Source of the DNA: Bacteroidales bacterium UBA6340
GTDB lineage: Bacteria > Bacteroidota > Bacteroidia > Bacteroidales > Paludibacteraceae
Direction: 5' to 3'
Assembly (NCBI GenBank): GCA_002440265.1
Contig: DJSG01000046.1
Span: forward strand, 1 to 8,137
DNA length: 8,137 nucleotides
Part shown: positions 1 through 7,020 of the stretch, piece after piece
Numbering within the stretch: position 1 is the first letter of the stretch
Layout of the letters: each line of letters begins with the position of its first letter
Notes under the pieces: generated by a model
Databases searched by the model: none
Told to the model about the DNA's origin: nothing
Seen by the model: only the letters and a program-made list of their open reading frames with translations
Program-made: the position numbers and the translations under genes

Positions 1-1540
1 TGTTCATATAAGCGCAAGCGCGTGCGATGGCTTGGTCTTTTTCGTCGGCATAGGCGATGGAGTGGTTGAGGAAACTGCGGACGGATGCATGAGATGGCGT
101 ACCCCAACGGTCGGAACGCAGCCATTTCTGTTGCATCAACTCTACGTCATCGTCATCCGTACTATACAGCACATACACCAAGCGTTGTACGCGTTCCGGT
201 GCAGGGGAGGCATCATTGGCGGCTTTCGATTGGGTCAGGTCGGATAATTGCTCCAAGACTATTTCCCATTGACTTTTGCGGCGCAAGGTGGTGAATATGG
301 GTGCGCCTCCAAGGGTATGCAGCAAAGCATCGTGGTCTTCACAAGGTATGCCCGTAGCACTCAATTCGTAGCGCAATAATGCCCATTGGCAGGTGGCTTC
401 GGGCAAAGAGCAATCCATACCGAAATGATGGAGTATGAGTGCAGTGAGCCATTGCAGTTGCACGGTGCCTTTCTGCCTGATGTATTCCATTTCCTGTTTC
501 AGAGCCTTGGCATCCTCGCCATTGATGATAAATGTTGCTATTAACCGAGCCGGGCGGAATATCAGGAAATCTTCTGTTTCTTTCTTCCGTAAGAATTGCT
601 GTGCGCGTTTTGCTTCTCTGTTCTTGGCAAAACAGAGCAGCATATAGAACGACAGCAGCGCATTGGGGAATACGTTCTTGAGGTCTGATATCCGGTTGTG
701 CAGTTTCTGTGCTTCGGTGAATAGTTTCAGACTGCGGACATAGTCTCCTGCATAGAGTGCAAGGATGGCATCGGGGAGAACAGACCACTCGGTGGCAGAT
801 GTTTCGTTTTGCTTGAAGCGCACAAAATGACCGGTTGCCATAAAGTAGAAACAATCCACCATATCATGTATGTGCAATACAGGATACCGTGGGTTTAGTT
901 TGTGGTAGGTATCTATCTGTCCGTGCCATTGTGCGCAAAACTCGGGTGTGAGCGGCTGATTGAATTGCTGCTTGGAATTAAAGCACGAAAGAGCAAATTC
1001 GGTCAGGATGTTTATAGACATACTCGATAGTGCCGTGGCAAAAAAGTCCGTTCCTATCCAGTCTTGTAGTGCCTGAAAAGTATATTCGGTCCAAGAGCGT
1101 GCAAGACTTAATGACTTACTAATATCCTGCAGATTATGTTCGCCGGCATAATAACGTTGGCACAAGACCCAGTAGAGATTGCTCTTGGATAGTTGTTGCT
1201 TATAGGGCAACTCATTCCAGCGTTTTATCCAATCAGGGTGGCGGTCAATGGTATATAGTATAGCAGGAAACAGGCACTTGGGCGCAACAACAATATGGTA
1301 AGAGTAGGTAGTGAGGTAGCCCTCATTCAGCAGTTTCTCCTTTATCTTTTTGGTGCGAGTGATTGTCCAGTCGTTTATCCGGCACAGACTTGTCATTGTA
1401 TCATAGGTTTCAACCTCCCGACTGAAACCCACAAACCCGAGCATCTGTTTCTCTATTTCTGTGAGTGATGCTATAGGTGCGAACCATTCGTTGGGCAATT
1501 TGCCGGCTATGAGGTTTTCTTCTGGGAATAAGGTGTTCAT
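1..1540 (-). CDS. Large helical protein, N-terminal 513 residues; possible SNF2-helicase N-terminal region (3' end outside window)
   Basis: An open frame runs without a stop from an ATG at 1540 to the window edge; I read every codon. The start is the first ATG after the RhuM-family stop, 40 bases away, with an AT-rich leader and no Shine-Dalgarno, as is usual in Bacteroidota. Residues about 25-78 look like a winged helix (TEIEKQML, then ITRTKKIKEKLLNEGYL). Residues about 115-430 are almost all helical and may form a TPR-like solenoid (for example 255-318). A polar linker near 437-449 leads to RLVYVLY (453-459), then Q470/Q471-K, a GW-like RWG (478-480) and DQAIARA (502-508). That succession resembles, from memory, the region ahead of the helicase core in large bacterial SNF2-family proteins. 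No Walker or DEAH motif lies inside the window, so the helicase call is inference. As last gene of a restriction operon it could provide translocation. It could equally be an unrelated repeat protein. Confidence 0.85.
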   Translation of the reverse strand, partial: MNTLFPEENLIAGKLPNEWFAPIASLTEIEKQMLGFVGFSREVETYDTMTSLCRINDWTITRTKKIKEKLLNEGYLTTYSYHIVVAPKCLFPAILYTIDRHPDWIKRWNELPYKQQLSKSNLYWVLCQRYYAGEHNLQDISKSLSLARSWTEYTFQALQDWIGTDFFATALSSMSINILTEFALSCFNSKQQFNQPLTPEFCAQWHGQIDTYHKLNPRYPVLHIHDMVDCFYFMATGHFVRFKQNETSATEWSVLPDAILALYAGDYVRSLKLFTEAQKLHNRISDLKNVFPNALLSFYMLLCFAKNREAKRAQQFLRKKETEDFLIFRPARLIATFIINGEDAKALKQEMEYIRQKGTVQLQWLTALILHHFGMDCSLPEATCQWALLRYELSATGIPCEDHDALLHTLGGAPIFTTLRRKSQWEIVLEQLSDLTQSKAANDASPAPERVQRLVYVLYSTDDDDVELMQQKWLRSDRWGTPSHASVRSFLNHSIAYADEKDQAIARACAYMN

Positions 1541-1580
1541 ATTAAACAGGAATAGTTTGTGAAGAAGAATTGAATGAGTG

Positions 1581-2591
1581 TTATTGCTCTAACGGCAACT
1601 GCAATAAACGGTCAAAATCGGATTGGTAGAGTCGGTCTTGCACGATACGATACTTTTCAAACTCGGTTTCTGCGTGTTGTACTGCCTGTTCGTGACTGAC
1701 ACTGCCCGGATTTTGTAGCACAGGACGCTCGTCACTATTGAGATACATATCTATACGCTTTGCCCAATCTTCCATCGTCATCGGAATATGTCGTTTGGCT
1801 CGTGCCTCTGCAAAGTCCAATACGGCAGAGACGATATGCCCCATATCGTCCAACTCATTCTGCTTGAGGTAGTTTTTGGCTATGGACACATCTGTTTTGA
1901 CGATTTTCCCGTCAGGTGCATTCTCCCATGTAGTCAGCCCCATGTGTTCTTTCTTGGCATCGGCACGCTCCATAATCAACTCTGCGGCGGTATGCTGATG
2001 CACGGCATAGTGCATCTTGTTCTGAATCATCTTGAAGAACTCGCGTGTAGTAGGAGCGTCCTTGTTGTAGTCCATACTCGTGGCGTAGATGTCAGTCAGT
2101 TTCTGATACAACCGGCGCTCGCTGAGACGTATCTCGCGTATCTCGGCTAAAAGGTGCTCAAAATAGTCCTCTCCCAAGAACGCACCATTCTCCATCCGCT
2201 TTTTGTCCAATACATAACCGCGCACAGCGAAAGTGCGCAGTACCGCCGTAGCCCATTGCCGGAACTGTGTTGCACGGCGGGAATTGACACGGTAGCCGAC
2301 ACTGATGATTGCGTCCAGACTATAGAACTGCGTGTTGTAGGTCTTGCCGTCCTCGGCAGTATGTTCCAAAATGGAACATACTTGGTTCTTATCCAATTCC
2401 CCGCTCTCAAAGATATTATTGAGATGCTTTGTAATGGCAGGTCTTTCTACATCAAAGAGTGCTGCAATGGCTTTCTGCGAAGCCCACAGGGTCTCGTCTT
2501 TGTAGAAGACCTCTATACCATTCGCCTTGTCTTCCAACTGAAAGATAAGGAACTCGGCGGTACTATTTCGTATTTGCAAGGTGGTTGTCAT
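1581..2591 (-). CDS. RhuM-family protein (virulence RhuM-like)
   Basis: This 336-residue protein is full length for the RhuM family (Pfam Virulence_RhuM), named from a Salmonella pathogenicity-island gene. Its biochemical activity is not established. Family landmarks are clear: an N-terminal helix-turn-helix-like stretch at about 35-60 (ETLWASQKAIAALFDVERP, then ITKHLNNIF), ESGELDKN (62-69), DGKTYNTQFYSLDAIISVGY (81-100) and VNSRRATQFRQWATAVLR (102-119), followed by RGYVLDKKR (124-132). The C-terminal half is helical and charged, with no membrane segment or signal peptide, so it should be cytoplasmic. It starts 25 bases after the Fic stop and shares the operon with the restriction fusion; rhuM-like genes are recurrent passengers of restriction loci. 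No Shine-Dalgarno is visible, only an A-rich stretch 12-22 bases upstream. The family call is firm; a role in defence or its regulation is inferred from context. Confidence 0.9.
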   Translation of the reverse strand: MTTTLQIRNSTAEFLIFQLEDKANGIEVFYKDETLWASQKAIAALFDVERPAITKHLNNIFESGELDKNQVCSILEHTAEDGKTYNTQFYSLDAIISVGYRVNSRRATQFRQWATAVLRTFAVRGYVLDKKRMENGAFLGEDYFEHLLAEIREIRLSERRLYQKLTDIYATSMDYNKDAPTTREFFKMIQNKMHYAVHQHTAAELIMERADAKKEHMGLTTWENAPDGKIVKTDVSIAKNYLKQNELDDMGHIVSAVLDFAEARAKRHIPMTMEDWAKRIDMYLNSDERPVLQNPGSVSHEQAVQHAETEFEKYRIVQDRLYQSDFDRLLQLPLEQ

Positions 2592-2616
2592 AAGTCAGTG
2601 ATATTCTTTTTCTGCT

Positions 2617-3720
2617 CTATTGTTCAATATGCTGTGGCAGAATCTGCCAATGACCTTGTTTGGAAGAGCCAAGCCACAGGATGTTGTAGTAGTGGCGCAA
2701 AGCCTCTATATCCCGTCGAATGGTACGGACGGTGATGCCTAATTGTGCTGCCATAGTACTCGCGGAAATAGATGTGTCTGTTTGCATCATCTGTAAGATT
2801 TGCAACTGACGTGGAGTTAGCGGAGTATTCTCTGTTGATGGGACATAGAGGCTGTTTTGGGTGACATTTTGAGTGACACGAGTGTTGTTTTGGGTGACAT
2901 ATGCAGAAGCAGGAAGTATGGTATCTTGTAGCATAGAAGCCTTAAATTCGGCTATCTCGGTTTGCAGGTTGCTGTTGTGCAATTGCAACATCGTGTCGCA
3001 AAAGATGTTGATGTCTTCATTGTCCCGAGTTTTGTTTAATGCCTCGATATACGCTGCTTTCTGCTCTTTGAGTACTTTTACAGGAACAAGGTTTTGCTCA
3101 AACTGGAGCATATTCATCACCAAACGGGACATTCTTCCGTTGCCGTCCGCCCACGGGTGAATAGTAACCAGGCGATAATGTGCCTCGAAACTCAAGCGAT
3201 ACCAAGCCAATATACTGTCCTTGGGCGTAATGGCACGTGCATTATTAAGCCACAGACAGAAATCTTGTAATGCTTGTAGCACTTTCTGAAAAGCGAGGTA
3301 TGAGCGTCCGCCGAAACCTGCGGTAACATTCAGTTTGCGCAGTTCGCCTTTGGCAGCGGAGAAAGTGCCCAATGGTGTATTGTAAGTGCTACCTGTATTC
3401 TTTAATACAATTGATGAAAGGTAGCAGAGCATATCCACCGAATAGGGTGTGTGCTGCTGTGCCATACGGATGCCCTCTTCGTAAGCCGCTTTCAGGTCAA
3501 GGTTCATCATCTGCTCTTGCAAAGTGCGTCCCGGGGCGGTAATGCCCTCGTCAAAAAGCAGTTGGTTCTCTATCTCCGTAACGGTCGAGCCCTCAATCGC
3601 TGTAGAGTGCGTGATGATAGAATACAAGTAGAATTTCTTGTAGTCTATTTGCGTGGGAATGTCTAAACGGTGGTATTCCTGCAAGGTGGATAGGAGAATG
3701 GAGTCACTCATACATTTCAT
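2617..3720 (-). CDS. Fic-domain protein (probable AMPylase) with C-terminal winged helix
   Basis: Fic enzymes transfer AMP or another nucleotide-derived group onto hydroxyl side chains of target proteins. The active-site motif is at 188-196, HPWADGNGR, followed by R199: catalytic H188, metal-binding D192 and the phosphate-binding GNGR loop. The usual Phe is Trp (W190). An N-terminal autoinhibitory motif of the S/T-xxx-E-G/N type is present at S39-TAI-E43-G44, so this is a class II Fic that restrains itself and needs no separate antitoxin. Residues 275-289 carry three VTQN units in a polar linker. Residues about 300-347 form a winged helix (LTPRQLQILQMM, then LGITVRTIRRDIEAL) of DeoR/HTH_11 type that probably binds DNA. 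The first ATG is preferred over the one at codon 4 because an AGGGAG sits 5 bases before it. The gene begins 12 bases after the restriction gene. The target protein is unknown. Confidence 0.92.
   Translation of the reverse strand: MKCMSDSILLSTLQEYHRLDIPTQIDYKKFYLYSIITHSTAIEGSTVTEIENQLLFDEGITAPGRTLQEQMMNLDLKAAYEEGIRMAQQHTPYSVDMLCYLSSIVLKNTGSTYNTPLGTFSAAKGELRKLNVTAGFGGRSYLAFQKVLQALQDFCLWLNNARAITPKDSILAWYRLSFEAHYRLVTIHPWADGNGRMSRLVMNMLQFEQNLVPVKVLKEQKAAYIEALNKTRDNEDINIFCDTMLQLHNSNLQTEIAEFKASMLQDTILPASAYVTQNNTRVTQNVTQNSLYVPSTENTPLTPRQLQILQMMQTDTSISASTMAAQLGITVRTIRRDIEALRHYYNILWLGSSKQGHWQILPQHIEQ
2853..2900 (-). repeat. Direct repeat encoding VTQN units in the Fic linker
   Basis: The 15-base word tgttttgggtgacat (plus-strand reading) occurs exactly at 2853-2867 and 2886-2900, with a degraded third copy, ttttgagtgaca, at 2867-2878. 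Translated on the minus strand these give the three VTQN units at residues 275-289, between the Fic domain and the winged helix. The copies lie 33 bases (11 codons) apart, so gain or loss of one would keep the frame and change linker length. Comparable short-unit linkers before a terminal winged helix are, from memory, common in bacterial Fic and AlbA_2-domain proteins. Confidence 0.75.
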
Positions 3721-3725
3721 ATTAT

Positions 3726-3731
3726 CTCCCT
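3726..3731 (-). promoter_or_regulatory. Shine-Dalgarno-like site of the Fic gene
   Basis: On the minus strand this reads AGGGAG, 5 bases before the ATG at 3720 and 14 before the in-frame ATG at 3711, so it favours the upstream start. It lies wholly in the 12-base gap after the restriction gene's stop. It is the only start in the window with a recognisable purine-rich site, which hints that Fic translation is set separately from its neighbours. Confidence 0.5.
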
Positions 3732-3732
3732 G

Positions 3733-6700
3733 TTATTCGTCTTTGTCTATTTCACGCATGAGGCGGTCGGTTTCCAAGAGCACACGGATGATGTGGGTGT
3801 AGTGGGCGAGGTCGTCGAAAGAGAGCGTGCGGGTCTTGCGGTCTTTCAACCACTTTTGCGCGGGCTGGTAGCCACCGATATAGAACTGCCATGCCGTGTC
3901 GGGGACGTTGTCAAAGTACTGGGTGGCATTGATATAGACGCGCCCGTCGGTGTAATGCGGTTGCTCCACCACGCAGTCGCCCTCTATGGGGAAGGTGGCG
4001 ATGTCGGGCATATCGGGCAGGGTGTGCATCAGGTGCAACTCACGCAACAGATGCCCGAATGACATGAAATGTGTAAACTGCTCGCCGCTTTCGGGGTATG
4101 GGATACGCGGGAAGTCCACTTTGAGGAACTCCTTGTACTGCTCGCGGTAGCGGGGCGAATGGAGTACGCCATAGATATAGTCGAACACCTCTTCGGGTGT
4201 GGTGTCTCTGCCTGCACAGCGGCTTATCTCCGCCCAAATCTTCTCATCCAAGTTCGGACGCCGCTCTGTATCCATAGACCCATCTTCGGGGTAAAGGTAA
4301 AGGGGAAAGACATAACCTCCACCTAATTTACCAGCGGATGCTATCAGATTCATATCAGATACTTTATCAGTAATAAAAACAAATCTCCAATTGTCAATAC
4401 ACTGTCGAGATACAGAAATGGCAATGTTTGATAAATTCATATTCCTATGAACATTATAGAATGCTCTTTTAACTAAATGTTCATCGTAATAAATGTATCT
4501 ATTATCAAATGGGCGATAACTGTACTCGCAAATTTTCTCAATACTAAAGACGCTTTCGCCTATTCTCCTGATTAAAGGATAACTACTCGAGTCTATAACA
4601 TTATATTTTTCAACAAAACTCTGGTCTAATTGTGCGGTCGTCAGAAGATATGATATGCGGTTTTCTATACTCTCTTTGTGATAATCTATAAACAAATCAT
4701 CCCTTCCCGTTTGAACTCCACTAAGATTATGTTTAAGGATTTCATTTACTCCAAAACCTTTCTTGTATTGTTCTTCTAACCCAAAGTCTTTTGGTACAAA
4801 GAAATACTGTGGTTCTCGCGGTTCGAGTTTTTTCCAAGCAATAGAGGTAAGGCTGTTATTGGTGAGGAAATCATATTTGCTATTGCGGCTACCATATAAA
4901 TCATAATGGAATACCTCCGCTAATTGCTTGTCGTGGTTGCCTGTTTTGACAAAGATGTTGATGCTGACACCCTGCATAATATCGAATACATTCTCGTCTT
5001 TGCTGCCATCGGGGTCAGTCTCTTTCTTACGTGCATTGCCGTGCAAATCAATAATGTATATCTTGTCAAAGCAGCGCATTAACTCGTGGCGCATTTGGCG
5101 GTGTATAAGTCCGTCAATGAAACTATTATTGCTGATGTATGCCAATACACCCTCGTTGTTGCGCTCTACGTAATACTGACCAAGGCGGATAAACTTGATG
5201 TAGTCGTCTGACAACGGCTGAATGTTACGCTCGTTGAGGTTCTTTTTGTAGTCCTCCAAGAGGTGGCTTATCCATTCACCTTTGTTGTTGGACGAGACAG
5301 AGTACGGCGGGTTGCCGAGCATGACCATGATGGGGGCTTCTTTCTTGATGGCACTGGCGGCGTTGGCTTCCTGGCTGAGGGCGTTGCCGAAGAGAGTACC
5401 CGCGTTGGGGTTGTACTCCTCCAAAGAGTTGGTGAGGAAGACTTTCAGCCGCTCCTGTGCCGATACGCCTATCTCCATATCGAGTTTGAGGTGGGCAATG
5501 GTGTAGGGTGCCATCATCAGTTCGAAGCCATAGAGGCGCGGCAGCAGGTGTTCGGGCACGTAGGCATTCCATCCGCCCATCTGTCCTGCGAGGTTGCGTT
5601 TGATTTGTCGCACCACCTCTGCGAGGAAAGTGCCCGTGCCGACAGCGGGGTCGAGCACCTGCACACGGTGCTTCTGCACCTTGTCCGTGCGGTGGCGGCT
5701 GTCCTGCAGGCGTTCCTGCTCCACCGTCACCTTGCTCGTGTCAGCCAGCCCCATTGGCAGCCCGAAGTCGGTGCGCAGGATGTCATCCACGGCACGGACG
5801 ATATAGCTGACCACCGGTTGCGGGGTGTAATAGACGCCGCATGCTTTCTTGGCGGCAGGGTCGTATTGGTAGAGGAAGTCCTCGTAGAAGTGCATGAGCG
5901 GGTCGGTCATCTGCGTGCTTTTGCCGAAGCCCTGCATAATATTCTCAATGTCGGTAGCGGCAAAGACCGCCACGAGGTCGTCCACTATCCACGCTATACG
6001 CTCGTCGAGGTCGTAGCCCGCTATCTCGTGGAAGACCTTGCGCAGGAAGGGATTGGTCTTGGGTATGAGGTTTGCCGCTTCCATACGGGTGAAATTCTCG
6101 GGCGTAGTATCGTGCAAGCGTGCGGCGAACATACCATAGGCGATGGTCTGCGCATAGATGTCGGCGAAGGTCTTGGGTGTGATGTCGTGGAGCAGCACAT
6201 CTTGGAACGACTGCATATAGCCCAGCAGTTCGGACTCGTAGGGGGTCTTGTTCTGCTGTTGGTCGTTGCGGATAGCGTTCTCGATGATGTCGCGCAGCAG
6301 GCGTGCTTTCGCCGCCATGAGTTGTGCCAGTTTGCCCGCCGAGGTGATATGCTGCGGCGTCTGTTGGCGTATGGTGTCCATCATTTCGAGGAGTCGTGCC
6401 TCGTCGCAGAGACAGATATGCTTGCCCTGTATCTCCGCCAGATGCACCGACATCACCCACTCGCCGTGTTGGTAGAGTTTGAAGTCAAGATAGTCGGTGA
6501 AGATGATGGTATCAAGCGACGCTTTGTAGCGGTCGAACTGCTCTTTGTTCTTCCGCCGCCCGTCGAGGTCTCCGTCCTCGAGGTTCTTTGCCTCCACGAA
6601 GGCGATGGGCAGGTTGTTGCGCAGCAGTGTGAGGTCGGGCGCACCGCAGTCGATATGGCTCTGCTCGTTAACCACCGTGCATTGGCAGAGGTTCTCGAGG

Positions 6701-6804
6701 AGTTTCTGCAAGGCGGGGCGGAACGAGTGCTCGGTGGTGAGACCGGTCAGGTAGAGACGGTCCAACTCTTTGATATAAGCGGCGATGAAAGGATTAGCGG
6801 GCAT
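3733..6804 (-). CDS. Restriction-modification fusion: PD-ExK nuclease, N6-adenine DNA methyltransferase and specificity domain (Type IIG / ISP-like)
   Basis: This single-chain enzyme of 1023 residues should methylate adenine in its own DNA at a recognition site and cut unmodified DNA. Residues 1-170 form the nuclease: P56-D57, E71-A-K73 and a RecB-like Q89-xxx-Y93 fit a PD-(D/E)xK site. A helical connector follows (about 170-320). The methyltransferase starts with GVYYTPQPVVSYIV (323-336); motif I DPAVGTGTF (385-393) binds S-adenosylmethionine and motif IV NPPY (498-501) is the catalytic signature of amino-methyltransferases. The remainder (about 600-1023), ending with FYIGGYQPAQKWLKDRK (974-990), resembles the C-terminal specificity domain of Type ISP enzymes such as LlaBIII. 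Unlike true Type ISP proteins of roughly 1500 residues there is no helicase segment. The start lies about 22 bases after the predicted transcription start at 6826. Residues about 625-832 are encoded by much more AT-rich DNA, pointing to exchange of the target-recognition part. The recognition sequence cannot be read from the protein. Confidence 0.93.
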   Translation of the reverse strand: MPANPFIAAYIKELDRLYLTGLTTEHSFRPALQKLLENLCQCTVVNEQSHIDCGAPDLTLLRNNLPIAFVEAKNLEDGDLDGRRKNKEQFDRYKASLDTIIFTDYLDFKLYQHGEWVMSVHLAEIQGKHICLCDEARLLEMMDTIRQQTPQHITSAGKLAQLMAAKARLLRDIIENAIRNDQQQNKTPYESELLGYMQSFQDVLLHDITPKTFADIYAQTIAYGMFAARLHDTTPENFTRMEAANLIPKTNPFLRKVFHEIAGYDLDERIAWIVDDLVAVFAATDIENIMQGFGKSTQMTDPLMHFYEDFLYQYDPAAKKACGVYYTPQPVVSYIVRAVDDILRTDFGLPMGLADTSKVTVEQERLQDSRHRTDKVQKHRVQVLDPAVGTGTFLAEVVRQIKRNLAGQMGGWNAYVPEHLLPRLYGFELMMAPYTIAHLKLDMEIGVSAQERLKVFLTNSLEEYNPNAGTLFGNALSQEANAASAIKKEAPIMVMLGNPPYSVSSNNKGEWISHLLEDYKKNLNERNIQPLSDDYIKFIRLGQYYVERNNEGVLAYISNNSFIDGLIHRQMRHELMRCFDKIYIIDLHGNARKKETDPDGSKDENVFDIMQGVSINIFVKTGNHDKQLAEVFHYDLYGSRNSKYDFLTNNSLTSIAWKKLEPREPQYFFVPKDFGLEEQYKKGFGVNEILKHNLSGVQTGRDDLFIDYHKESIENRISYLLTTAQLDQSFVEKYNVIDSSSYPLIRRIGESVFSIEKICEYSYRPFDNRYIYYDEHLVKRAFYNVHRNMNLSNIAISVSRQCIDNWRFVFITDKVSDMNLIASAGKLGGGYVFPLYLYPEDGSMDTERRPNLDEKIWAEISRCAGRDTTPEEVFDYIYGVLHSPRYREQYKEFLKVDFPRIPYPESGEQFTHFMSFGHLLRELHLMHTLPDMPDIATFPIEGDCVVEQPHYTDGRVYINATQYFDNVPDTAWQFYIGGYQPAQKWLKDRKTRTLSFDDLAHYTHIIRVLLETDRLMREIDKDE
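4310..4930 (-). other. AT-rich segment coding for the putative target-recognition domain
   Basis: Two 60-base lines counted here (4381-4440 and 4441-4500) have 19 and 15 G+C, or 32% and 25%. A line in the nuclease part (6541-6600) has 36, or 60%. The low-GC stretch covers residues about 625-832, after the methyltransferase core and before the conserved C-terminal part, where a target-recognition domain is expected. Its edges are gradual and were estimated by eye. The reading frame continues unbroken through it. Confidence 0.65.
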
Positions 6805-6832
6805 AAGCGCGGTAATGATGTAATTATGGCGA

Positions 6833-6863
6833 CAAAGATACTGCTTTTTAATGAAATATGCAA
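6833..6863 (-). promoter_or_regulatory. Proximal Bacteroidota-type promoter of the restriction operon
   Basis: On the minus strand the -7 element TATCTTTG (6840 down to 6833) matches the phylum consensus TAnnTTTG, and a TTG at 6863-6861 lies 20 bases upstream, close to consensus spacing. Transcription would start near 6826, giving a leader of about 22 bases before the ATG at 6804. The four genes downstream have gaps of at most 40 bases and no comparable internal promoter between them, so this probably drives the whole operon. Confidence 0.75.
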
Positions 6864-6865
6864 GT

Positions 6866-6888
6866 GGGGATTAGGGATTAGGGGCGGG
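6866..6888 (+). other. G-quadruplex motif beside the operon promoter
   Basis: Four G-runs of 4, 3, 4 and 3 (6866-6869, 6874-6876, 6881-6884, 6886-6888) are separated by loops ATTA, ATTA and C. This satisfies the standard G3+N1-7 pattern. The G-rich strand is the plus strand, the template strand for the operon. The motif ends two bases from the TTG element of the proximal promoter. Folding is predicted only. Confidence 0.6.
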
Positions 6889-6902
6889 CAATGGTATTGC
6901 CC
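6886..6902. repeat. Perfect 7-bp inverted repeat with 3-base loop
   Basis: GGGCAAT, GGT, ATTGCCC. It is a perfect inverted repeat centred on 6894, about 25-40 bases upstream of the TTG element of the proximal promoter. It shares its first three Gs with the last run of the G-quadruplex motif, so the two structures compete. It could be an operator or a hairpin in the leader of the distal transcript. No U-tract follows on either strand, so it is not a standard terminator. Confidence 0.55.
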
Positions 6903-6939
6903 TGATAAGAGACAATATAGAGGTACTTATTGGCGGGAA

Positions 6940-7020
6940 TAGACATTCTAGACGTACTAGTTGTTCTAGTTGTTCTAGTTGTTCTAGGGCGGATAGGACT
7001 AATTGGACTAATAGGGTGCA
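6940..7020. repeat. Degenerate 9-base tandem array, left block (9 units)
   Basis: Cut every 9 bases from 6940 the units are tagacattc, tagacgtac, tagttgttc three times, tagggcgga, taggactaa, ttggactaa and tagggtgca. The three identical units occupy 6958-6984. Five CTAG tetramers start at 6948, 6957, 6966, 6975 and 6984, exactly 9 bases apart. The array ends inside the -7 element of the distal promoter, so its transcript would begin within the array. Confidence 0.8.

Noticed and set aside
339..854. Minus-strand frame of 171 codons
   Set aside because: It lies out of frame within the 513-codon partial gene, which is uninterrupted and has normal protein composition.
2408..2415. Extra TATCTTTG element on the minus strand inside the RhuM-family gene
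   Set aside because: There is no TTG at the right distance upstream and it lies within coding sequence, so it is probably chance.
1581..3720. Fic and RhuM as a toxin-antitoxin pair
   Set aside because: The Fic protein has its own inhibitory motif, and RhuM is far larger than known Fic antitoxins and not of their family.
1..6804. DISARM or BREX system
   Set aside because: A methyltransferase and a possible SNF2 protein recall DISARM class 1, but no DrmA, DrmB or DrmC is present. The methyltransferase carries its own nuclease domain, and no BREX partner genes are seen.
5263..6942. Plus-strand open frame of 559 codons
   Set aside because: It lies antisense to the nuclease and methyltransferase part of the restriction gene, whose motifs are unmistakable. 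The long frame is a by-product of GC-rich codon use there.
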